From an uncultured Oscillospiraceae bacterium (GTDB lineage: Bacteria > Bacillota > Clostridia > Oscillospirales > Oscillospiraceae), in NCBI GenBank assembly GCA_947626845.1, contig CANQTW010000008.1, positions 1 through 64,000 of the forward strand: a stretch of DNA of 64,000 nucleotides, written 5' to 3'. Of this stretch, positions 26,505-33,827 are shown one piece after another. The translations under genes were made by a program, and so were the position numbers. Under the pieces are notes generated by a model. That model had not been told where the DNA came from, ran no database searches, and saw only the letters and a program-made list of their open reading frames with translations. Positions within the stretch are counted from its first letter, which is position 1. Each line of letters starts with the position of its first letter.

Positions 26505-28460
26505 TCACGGCTCCAGATACACGCCGGAACGGGGAGCGGTGCAGGCGAGAAGGCATTCGTGCCCATAGAGCATGGAGGCCGGAAGACGCCAGGGAAGGGT
26601 GTCGTAGAATTTATCGGCGGCCAGAACGCCGTCGATATAGAGCTGGGCGATGTCGAAGGGAAAATCCAGCGTGACAAAGCCCCGATCCTCCGCCGCCTCC
26701 AGGCGGTTCCATACGATCTCCCGCGCTCCGGCCAGCCGCAGCTCCTCCGCGTAGAGGGGCGGAACGGCGGGCGCGGCGCAGCGGGTAAGGGCGAAGTGCG
26801 CCTCCCGCGGGGCGGGACTGTCGTCAAAGCGCAGGCTTCCGTCCACCCGCCGGAGCTTCAGGGCGTACTCCCAGGGGAGGGTGCGCACCCGAACGGAGCC
26901 CGCCTCAAATTCCGTGACAACGTTCGGGGAAACGGACACAACGCCGTGGTGCTCAAAGCCGTAATCGGGCCGGATGTTCGGTATGGCGGCGAAGCAGAAG
27001 GTATCGCCGTCGCGGCACAGGAGCTGCGCCGTGGCCCATTGGAGGGTGTCGCCGCCGAGAGGGAGGTTGAAGGGCAGGATAAAGGCCGTATCCCCCCGGA
27101 TGTCGATGGCGGGGAAGCGCGTGTCCAGGGGCCGGAGCGCCGCGCCCTCCACGTCCCGGAGCTTCAGGTGGCGCTGGTGGTGGTTCACAAAGACGAAGCC
27201 GCCCCGCCCGTCGGTCCGCATGGCGTACCGCAGGCGCGTGCCGTCCGTCTCCGGCACAAATTCCTCCGCCGGAACGTGCTCCATGGGGGCCAGGATGTCC
27301 CCGAAGTCGTGGACGAACAGGTGCAGGAGGTTCAAAAGCCCGTAATGGGGCCGCTCCTCCCCGTAGGGGGAGAGGGGGGCCTGGAAGTCGTAGTTGAGAA
27401 AGGGCAGATCGTTGGGATAGCCCGTGGCGGTGGACTCCTGCAGGGTGGTTTTGCCGGTCTTGTTGACGCCGCCGTGGTACATGTAGTACCCCGCCAGGTT
27501 GTTGCCGCACCCCAGCTTCACCAGGCTCATGGCGTACACGTCCATGGGACTGACGGCGGGCCGCCGGTGGAGGGTGGGCTGGATGCCGCCGCCCAGCTCG
27601 CAGGTGGCGAAGGGGTAGCGCTCATAGGGGAGGCGCCAGCCGTCGGGGGCCGTTCCGCCCAGAAGGTCCATCCCCACGGCGGAGTCGTTGCGCTGGGGAT
27701 CGAAGGCGTGATGGGTGCACAGAGGCAGCTCCCCCGTGGTCTGGGCCCAGGGCGCGTCGGCGTAGCCGCCGAACACGGGGACGAACTCGTCCACGGGGAT
27801 TTTGGCCCCGAACCGGCTGTTCCAGCCGGTGACCGTCCAGAGGGGCACGTCAAAGCCGATCTCCTGGGCCAGCTTTTTCAGGGCCAGCAGGTGCTCCGGG
27901 GCGTTGACCAGCTCGTTTTCAATCTGGACGCCTACGATGGGGCCGCCGTCCTTGTAGAAAAGGCCCTTCACCTGGTCGTAAATATGCCTGTACCAGCTCC
28001 GGGCCAGCTCCATATAGCCAGGGTCGTTTTCCCTTAGCCGGAAGGGCTTTTGGAGGAGCCAGTCGGGCAGGCCGCCGTTGCGCACCTCCCCGTGGCACCA
28101 GGGGCCGACGCGGAGAAAGACCTCAAGCCCCTGCCGTTGACATTCCTCCACAAAGGCGCGGATGTCCCTGTCGCCGGTGAAGTCAAAGTCCCCCTCCGTC
28201 TCCTCATGGTAGATCCAGAAGAGGTAAGTGGAGACGATATCGATGCCGCCGGCCCGCATTTTCGCAAGCTCCCGGCGCCAGTTTTCCCGACTGTCCCGAA
28301 CGAAGTGGTATTCGCCCATCACCGGCAGCCAGGGCTTGCCGCCCCGCTCGAAATACCGGGAGGTGACGTCGATCCGCTCCCCCCGGAGGTTCTCGCCGCC
28401 CAGGCGCAGATGGCCCCGCAGGAGGGGCGTGGGGGTATAGGGTTTGAATCTGTATTCCAT
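26505..28460 (-). CDS. Glycoside hydrolase family 35 (beta-galactosidase-like)
   Basis: 651 residues without a signal peptide. The barrel starts at YFERGGKPWLPVMGEYHF (near 36). The acid/base glutamate lies in GGPIVGVQIENEL near 167 and the nucleophile in FATCELGGGIQ near 285. C-terminal beta domains follow. GH35 enzymes release terminal beta-galactose, here plausibly from galactan side chains of rhamnogalacturonan. The ATG at 28460 is preferred over a GTG five codons upstream because GTGGAG lies about 9 nt before it. It follows the GH2 gene by 21 bp in the same operon. Confidence 0.88.
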   Translation of the reverse strand: MEYRFKPYTPTPLLRGHLRLGGENLRGERIDVTSRYFERGGKPWLPVMGEYHFVRDSRENWRRELAKMRAGGIDIVSTYLFWIYHEETEGDFDFTGDRDIRAFVEECQRQGLEVFLRVGPWCHGEVRNGGLPDWLLQKPFRLRENDPGYMELARSWYRHIYDQVKGLFYKDGGPIVGVQIENELVNAPEHLLALKKLAQEIGFDVPLWTVTGWNSRFGAKIPVDEFVPVFGGYADAPWAQTTGELPLCTHHAFDPQRNDSAVGMDLLGGTAPDGWRLPYERYPFATCELGGGIQPTLHRRPAVSPMDVYAMSLVKLGCGNNLAGYYMYHGGVNKTGKTTLQESTATGYPNDLPFLNYDFQAPLSPYGEERPHYGLLNLLHLFVHDFGDILAPMEHVPAEEFVPETDGTRLRYAMRTDGRGGFVFVNHHQRHLKLRDVEGAALRPLDTRFPAIDIRGDTAFILPFNLPLGGDTLQWATAQLLCRDGDTFCFAAIPNIRPDYGFEHHGVVSVSPNVVTEFEAGSVRVRTLPWEYALKLRRVDGSLRFDDSPAPREAHFALTRCAAPAVPPLYAEELRLAGAREIVWNRLEAAEDRGFVTLDFPFDIAQLYIDGVLAADKFYDTLPWRLPASMLYGHECLLACTAPRSGVYLEP

Positions 28461-28481
28461 AGCGCTCAGCTCCACAGAAGG

Positions 28482-31133
28482 TTAAGATAGCGGCGTTTCC
28501 CGCACAAGGGCGCGTATCGCCTCCGGCGGCACGTCTCCCGCAGGCCGGAAGTCCGGAGAGGCCAGATAGGCGTAGAGGGCCCGTCGCAGGGCGTTGGCCT
28601 CTGGCGTGGGGATATGGTGAAGCCCCAGGGTACTGACCATGAGCCGCCCGCCGCCGCACCGGCAGGTGAACAGGCAGGAGAGGGAGCGCAGATAGGCGTA
28701 GGAGTCCATCAGCGTGACGAGGCTCTCCGCCCCCTCCGGCAAAGCCACGGCCCTCGCCCCGGAGAGGCCGCGCCACTGGAAATCGGAATGGGCCTCCGTG
28801 GGGAAGGCCTTGAAAACCGGGTGCTCCTTCTCGATCAGAAAGCCCATGGCCCCGGACTGCTGGGGGAAGGTGCCCACGGACCAGAAATCCGTGGAAAACT
28901 GCCCCTTCACAGATCCTGGCAGGGTCTCTTCATCGGAGTTGGGGGCCAGCAGTACCGCGCCGCCGCGGCGCAGGGCCGCCAAGGCCTCCCCGTCCAGGCT
29001 CCGGCACTCGGTTACGCCGGCGGGACATACCGCGGGCTCAGGGGGATAGACCCAGAGGTCATAGGTATTTTGGGCCCCCGCCAGGGCGAGGGTCAGGGTG
29101 TATTTTGCCGGAGCGGGGAGACCGGCCAGGGGGACGGTGAGTGTCCCCAGCTCCGTCAGGCCGCCGGGGGCCGCCGTCACAGGCGGCAGGACGCCGCTTT
29201 TTTCCGCGTCGGGGCCGGTAAGACGCCAACAGGGCGCGCCCGCCAGGGCCGTCTTGCCGTAATTGGCCATCAGGCACCGGGCCGCGAGGGCCTCCCCGGC
29301 GGCGAAACAGCGGGTCTTCAGCCGGATCAGGGGCAACACGCCGGTGAAAAACGCCCGAAAGCGTTCAGGGCGGGCAAAAGCGTAGGGCTTGGCCTCCAAA
29401 TGGGCGTTCAGCATCCCCACCAGCGCGGTGCCCTGGCCGGGGAAGTCCTGGAGGCCCAGCAGGCTGATCCCGCCGAGGCCGGGGGTGGCCAGGGCGGCCT
29501 CCGCCTCCGCCCGGTAGCAGAGCCGCGCCAGCTCCCCGGAGGCGGAGACGTAGTCCCCCCAGCGGGCCAGGAGGCCCCGCGCCTCCACCCGCTCCCGCAC
29601 AAGGCGCAGATTGGCCGGATCGGTGACGCCGCGAAAGGCGTCCAGCTCAGAAAAGTCCGGCAGGCTCTCATACTGCCCTGCCTCGAAGGAGACGACGGGG
29701 CCGGAAAAGTCCTCCCGTAGGGCGTTTACCGCCTGGGTATAGTCCGCGTCCAGAGCCTCCTTCCCGTTGAGCCAGCCGGTCATGCCGGCATTGACGGCCC
29801 GCAGAGGGCGGCCCAGATAGGAGCCGGCGGTGTAGTAATCCGACCCGGCGTCGGGTTTGCGCTGTCCGTAGTCGTTGTTGGAGCCGGAGGCGTAGAGGCG
29901 CGTGCCGTCCAGAGAATGGGCCAGGGCCAAAAGCTCCTCCATAAAGGCGTGGCCCGCCTTCCCAGCGTGAAGCTCATTGCCCAGGGAGAGCATCACAAAG
30001 GAGGGGTGGTTGGCGTAGGCGTGTAAGATCGCGCACAGCTCCGTCCTGTAATAGGCGCGGCTCACGCCGTCCCCGAAGGCGTCGCGGGGGTCCCAGTGGG
30101 ACAGCTCCGGCTGGAGGAGCAACCCCAGCTCGTCGGCGGCCTCAAAGGCGGCCTCCGGTGGACAGTGGGAGTGGAAGCGCAGATGGTTGACGCCGTAGGA
30201 GCGGTACGTCCCGATGATCCTCCGCCAGCTGGCCGTGTCCGTGGGCTCATAGCCCGTCTCAGGAAAGACGGCGCAGTTGGCCTCGCCGCGCAAAAAGAGC
30301 TTCCGCCCGTTGAGGGCGAACATCCCGTCCCGGACGGTGAAGGAGCGGACGCCGAACCGGACGGCGGTACGCTCCGCGCCCAGGGCGGCGGTGAGGGTGT
30401 AGAGGTTCCCCTCCCCCTCGTCCCAGAGGCGCACGTCCCGCCGCAGAGGCAGGAGGCACGTCCCGGCGGCGCTGTCCACCGTGGCGGGGGCCTCCAAGGC
30501 GTCGCAGGTGAAGCGCACCGGTTCGCTCGCTTCGCCGTCCACCGTCCAGCGGAGCTCCAGCCGGTCCTCTAAGGGGTAGACCCGCAGGGAGGAGAGGAAG
30601 GCGCTGCCGTGGAAAACAAGGCCCACGCGGCCCAGGATACCGTTCCAGTTGGTCTGGGTCTCATCGGTGGCGGCGGAGGAGGCCAGGATGGCGCTCCGAG
30701 GCCAGCCGGGGTAGGCGTTGTCGGAGATAAGCTTAAATTCGTCATCCCCGGTGAGCAGGCCCGTCACCTCAAAGCGCCGGGGCGTGGAGAGGGTGGGCGG
30801 AACGACCTCCGGGGCCGGTACGCCGTTGACAAGGAGCTTCAGCGCCCTGGCCCTGCCGCACACGAAAAAGACCCGTTTCCCGCCGGGAGGGGCGGTCTTT
30901 ACCCGTCGGGTGAGGGCGGCGGGGCCTTCGTAAGCCGCCTTCCGCGTCAAGCGGGTGGCGATGACGCCGGAGCCGGACAGGGCCTTGTTGACCTGCTCGT
31001 CCGGGTGCCAGGGCGCTTTGACGGCGTCAGGGAAGCCGATGCCGGCCTCGTCCAGGGTGCCGGGGAGGCGGACAAAGCCCCGTTTTCCCGGTATTTCACA
31101 GGCCCAAAGCCCGGAGAGATCCATAAAGTCCAT
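28482..31133 (-). CDS. Glycoside hydrolase family 2-like protein
   Basis: An 883-residue multi-domain hydrolase. An N-terminal sugar-binding jelly roll (residues 1-180) is followed by an immunoglobulin-like domain and a TIM barrel from about 280. The acid/base candidate is the glutamate of VMLSLGNELHAG near residue 385. The nucleophile candidate is in VVSFEAGQYE near 482. The C-terminal 250 residues are beta-rich with a glutamine-amidotransferase-like segment near 720-830. GH2 covers beta-galactosidase, glucuronidase and related activities, and the exact sugar cannot be told here. AGAGGAT lies 7 nt before the ATG. It leads the GH2-GH35 operon. Confidence 0.8.
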   Translation of the reverse strand: MDFMDLSGLWACEIPGKRGFVRLPGTLDEAGIGFPDAVKAPWHPDEQVNKALSGSGVIATRLTRKAAYEGPAALTRRVKTAPPGGKRVFFVCGRARALKLLVNGVPAPEVVPPTLSTPRRFEVTGLLTGDDEFKLISDNAYPGWPRSAILASSAATDETQTNWNGILGRVGLVFHGSAFLSSLRVYPLEDRLELRWTVDGEASEPVRFTCDALEAPATVDSAAGTCLLPLRRDVRLWDEGEGNLYTLTAALGAERTAVRFGVRSFTVRDGMFALNGRKLFLRGEANCAVFPETGYEPTDTASWRRIIGTYRSYGVNHLRFHSHCPPEAAFEAADELGLLLQPELSHWDPRDAFGDGVSRAYYRTELCAILHAYANHPSFVMLSLGNELHAGKAGHAFMEELLALAHSLDGTRLYASGSNNDYGQRKPDAGSDYYTAGSYLGRPLRAVNAGMTGWLNGKEALDADYTQAVNALREDFSGPVVSFEAGQYESLPDFSELDAFRGVTDPANLRLVRERVEARGLLARWGDYVSASGELARLCYRAEAEAALATPGLGGISLLGLQDFPGQGTALVGMLNAHLEAKPYAFARPERFRAFFTGVLPLIRLKTRCFAAGEALAARCLMANYGKTALAGAPCWRLTGPDAEKSGVLPPVTAAPGGLTELGTLTVPLAGLPAPAKYTLTLALAGAQNTYDLWVYPPEPAVCPAGVTECRSLDGEALAALRRGGAVLLAPNSDEETLPGSVKGQFSTDFWSVGTFPQQSGAMGFLIEKEHPVFKAFPTEAHSDFQWRGLSGARAVALPEGAESLVTLMDSYAYLRSLSCLFTCRCGGGRLMVSTLGLHHIPTPEANALRRALYAYLASPDFRPAGDVPPEAIRALVRETPLS

Positions 31134-31149
31134 GCGTTATCCTCTCACA

Positions 31150-31177
31150 AATGTACAAGTGAAATTGACCGTGTAAA
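31150..31177 (-). promoter_or_regulatory. Promoter of the GH2-GH35 operon
   Basis: On the minus strand TTTACA (31177-31172), a 16-bp spacer and TACATT (31155-31150) lie 16 bp before the GH2 start codon, implying a very short leader. Confidence 0.5.
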
Positions 31178-31191
31178 GGGGGCGGGCGGCC

Positions 31192-32829
31192 TCATTCCGC
31201 GGCCTGTTCAAAAACCTCGCCGTCTTTTACGATGAGCACCCGGTTAAAGGTTTCCAAAAACTCCGGGGAGTACTCATGAATGGCCGCGATCAAAATGTCG
31301 CATTGCATCTCCGTGATTTTCTTCTCAACAAAGCGTCTCGTGTCTATGTCCAAGCCCGTTGTAGGCTCGTCCAAAATCAAAACGCTGGCCTGTCTCACGA
31401 GCGCGCGGCCCAGATTCAGACGCCGCTCCTCACCGCCGGACATGCCCGTCTCCTCTGTCCCGATTCGCGTATCCAGCTTGTCCTTTTGCCCGCTGTACCA
31501 TTGACCCAGCCCCACATCCGCTAAGACCTTCGTGAGCTTTTCCTGGTCCGCGTAGCTGTTGTCAAACATCGTCAGGTTGTCTCTGACCGTCGCGTCAAAG
31601 ACAAAGGATCTCTGCTCCAATAACGAGATGTTCTTTCTAAAGTCCCGGTAAGTATACGAGTGAATGGGGAGTCCATTTAACAAGTACGCGCCGCTGCCGC
31701 CTGTCAAGGCGGCGAGATACCGTATCAATGTGGATTTCCCCGAACCGCTTTCGCCAAGAACCGCGATCCGGTCACCTTTTTGCAAAGTCAGATTCACACC
31801 GCGCAATAGTGGCTTTTCCCTGGTTCGGACAGAAACATCCCGCAGCGCGATCTCATGCACGTCAGACAGCTCGTTTTCGCCCCAGTCAGCTTCTTCTTCC
31901 GAGGTATGATCCAAAAACGCCGTAAGCTTATGGCACACGGCGGACGCCGCGACTACGGAGGTATACCGTTCGCTGATGATCTGTATCGGCCCCGCCACAA
32001 ATGTCATCAGCTGTGAGAACACAACGAGCTCCGGCAGGGTGATATAGTGCTTTGAGACAAAGAAAATGCCAAAGACCCATGTGCATAAAAACACCAGATT
32101 TCCGGCGCCGAAGGCCCCCGCGTAAAGGATAGCGTTCATCTTGCTGAACTGCTTTTTCTTTTGGAGAAGCTGATCGTTCTCCTGGTCGTATTTTTGATTG
32201 ATCCCGGAAAAACTGTTGAATACCCTCAAAAAAGAATACCCGTTCAGTATTTGCGTCACGATATGCAGGTGGGTCTTTTTGGCCTCCTGTTCCTCCGTTT
32301 TTGCTTTTTGCAACGGTTTTTCCGACAGCTTTGGAAATATCACCGGAATGGCGCTGATGAAAAGCATGATGACCGTCATGACCGGTTGAATCCTTACGGC
32401 GGAAATTATCGCGATGCCAAAACAGCAAATTTGAAAATAGACAGCGCCCAGCGATCCGAAATAATCCTGTTCCACCGTAGGGATATCATGATTGATCAGC
32501 GACAAATAGAAGCTGTTCTCCTTTTGCCGCTTCTCCTCGTTGGAGAGGCTTTCGATTCGCCGGATCATGTCTGAGCGCAGCGACTTGCCGATTTGATGAA
32601 TGGCCCGCTCCTTTGTATAGTCCATAAGGAAATTCAAAAATGTATCCAAAAGGATATAGAGCAGGGTGATGATCGCTAATGCCGGAAAGCCGATTTGCAA
32701 ACCGCCCATGGCCGCATTTGTGAACGCCCCCAGCAAATAGGCCAAAAGAACGGAGGAAATGGCGGCAAGTAAATTGGACAGCCCAAAGCAAAATACGAAT
32801 TTGCCGTTTCTCTTCGCATATCGCCACAT
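31192..32829 (-). CDS. Orphan ABC exporter (fused membrane and ATPase domains)
   Basis: 545 residues. Six membrane helices lie in the first 290 residues, starting with FCFGLSNLLAAISSVLLAYLL. The ATPase domain has Walker A GESGSGKST, a Q-loop in ISLLEQRSFVF, signature MSGGEERRL, Walker [13 protein letters not shown] and the H-loop AAIHEY. The layout is that of type-I exporters for drugs, lipids or peptides. The signature lacks the usual glutamine (SGGE instead of SGGQ), a common variant. Codon use is clearly more AT-rich than the surrounding genes, suggesting transfer. The ATG at 32829 is chosen for its 8-nt spacing from AGGGTGG. No peptide substrate gene was seen nearby. Confidence 0.9.
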   Translation of the reverse strand: MWRYAKRNGKFVFCFGLSNLLAAISSVLLAYLLGAFTNAAMGGLQIGFPALAIITLLYILLDTFLNFLMDYTKERAIHQIGKSLRSDMIRRIESLSNEEKRQKENSFYLSLINHDIPTVEQDYFGSLGAVYFQICCFGIAIISAVRIQPVMTVIMLFISAIPVIFPKLSEKPLQKAKTEEQEAKKTHLHIVTQILNGYSFLRVFNSFSGINQKYDQENDQLLQKKKQFSKMNAILYAGAFGAGNLVFLCTWVFGIFFVSKHYITLPELVVFSQLMTFVAGPIQIISERYTSVVAASAVCHKLTAFLDHTSEEEADWGENELSDVHEIALRDVSVRTREKPLLRGVNLTLQKGDRIAVLGESGSGKSTLIRYLAALTGGSGAYLLNGLPIHSYTYRDFRKNISLLEQRSFVFDATVRDNLTMFDNSYADQEKLTKVLADVGLGQWYSGQKDKLDTRIGTEETGMSGGEERRLNLGRALVRQASVLILDEPTTGLDIDTRRFVEKKITEMQCDILIAAIHEYSPEFLETFNRVLIVKDGEVFEQAAE

Positions 32830-32885
32830 AAACCTTCCCACCCTTTTTATAAATCCGGTTTGTCTCTCGAAGAAGCCGTGCTGAA

Positions 32886-32914
32886 ATTATATCACATCGA
32901 GGGAACCGTTTCAA
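32886..32914 (-). promoter_or_regulatory. Promoter of the ABC exporter
   Basis: On the minus strand TTGAAA (32914-32909), a 17-bp spacer and TATAAT (32891-32886) lie 57 bp before the start codon. The transporter is therefore transcribed separately from the small gene upstream. Confidence 0.75.
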
Positions 32915-32991
32915 TATGGCCCATTTTCTGAAGCATGCGCATATACTCGCCGCCGGCAGAGCCGAAAGACCCACTGACAGATTGGAAGTTG

Positions 32992-33327
32992 TCAATTTCC
33001 CTCATCTATAAGTTTTTTCCATTGGTTGTATTCCGGCGTTTCATCCAATTCTACTGCCCGATTGATATAATACTTTGCCAACTCCCAAGACGCGGGAGGT
33101 GTCAATGCTATGTAAAGATAATACGCCATTAAAAACGCGCAGCGGGCGGCGGCTTTCAAGCTGTTCTCGCTCTGAAGCATGTGTAACGACGCCTCTAATA
33201 CAAAGAACAGGTTAAGTCGATTCACCGCATCTTCATCCCCATAAAAGTCATTCAAATCATCGGGCGTTAGTTTGAAGATATCTTTTTCATCAAAATAGGG
33301 ATGTCCGAAATCTATGCTGATCTTCAT
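32992..33327 (-). CDS. Unknown small helical protein
   Basis: 111 residues starting at the ATG at 33327, which has GGAGGAAG upstream. After an acidic N-terminus (DFGHPYFDEKDIF) the protein is predicted to be nearly all helical. Its last 35 residues (ASWELAKYYINRAVELDETP) resemble one tetratricopeptide-like hairpin. I do not recognise the family. GC content is low, like the adjoining exporter, so both probably arrived together. A regulatory or immunity-type function is possible but has no direct support. Confidence 0.65.
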   Translation of the reverse strand: MKISIDFGHPYFDEKDIFKLTPDDLNDFYGDEDAVNRLNLFFVLEASLHMLQSENSLKAAARCAFLMAYYLYIALTPPASWELAKYYINRAVELDETPEYNQWKKLIDEGN

Positions 33328-33514
33328 TCTGATCTTCCTCCAAAAATCCAAATTGTCATATACTCATTTCTTCCGATTACTGTCGGTTTTCCAGGAAAGC
33401 GCCTATCTGATCTTTATCATGATACCACCAAAATATGTAGAAATCTACTGTCCGTTAAGGCGGTTGATCGAATTTTACCCATTCATACTCCGGATATGTC
33501 TATATCGAATAGAA

Positions 33515-33547
33515 AACGTTCCGGCGGTTGTGTTTCGCCGGAACGTT
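33515..33547. other. Perfect hairpin upstream of the small helical protein
   Basis: AACGTTCCGGCG and its complement CGCCGGAACGTT flank a 9-nt loop. There is no U-tract on the plus strand. It marks the border between the low-GC patch and the GC-rich sequence next to the kinase gene. Confidence 0.5.
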
Positions 33548-33569
33548 CCTGATCGAATTGGGACGCTTT

Positions 33570-33620
33570 TCAGTTCAGCGCGGCGGTCATGCCGCGGACG
33601 GACTTACCCGCGTACCGGGG
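33570..33620 (-). pseudogene. Possible 3' remnant of a second trpA
   Basis: Read on the minus strand, the last 16 codons before a TGA give PRYAGKSVRGMTAALN. The intact trpA at 36.1 kb ends with [18 protein letters not shown], and 13 nucleotides (GTCCGCGGCATGA) are identical in register. Nothing upstream of this fragment resembles TrpA, so it would be a tail left by a duplication or rearrangement. The match is short, so chance or a shared repeat cannot be excluded. Confidence 0.4.
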
Positions 33621-33827
33621 CGGTGAAGTGATACCGGTAGACCCCCACCCCCCGCGCGGGGGTATAAGCCCTGCTCCTTCGGAGCGGTCCCGACGCGAGC
33701 GCCTTCTATCTGCCATGGGCGGAGGCCGGACGCATCGTATCCCGTCAGGCGGCCTCGTGGCCGGCTCCCCTCGGAGAGAGGAGCCGGATGTGATCTTCAA
33801 GGAAAAGCGTTTGATTGAATATCTGGT
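33621..33827. other. GC-rich hairpin cluster without a gene
   Basis: About 200 bp between the trpA-like fragment and the kinase stop codon. It holds several dyads: CCCCC/GGGGG near 33645-33662, GCTCC-TTC-GGAGC near 33673-33686 and CGGCTCC/GGAGCCG near 33760-33788. No convincing ORF is present. It could be a further structured repeat, but no second copy was seen in the window. Confidence 0.4.

Noticed and set aside
29059-29277. Small minus-strand frame within the GH2 gene
   Set aside because: It overlaps the large gene in another frame and has no independent support.
31192-33327. Bacteriocin or RiPP cluster around the exporter
   Set aside because: No precursor peptide, modification enzyme or peptidase domain was found; the exporter lacks an N-terminal peptidase.
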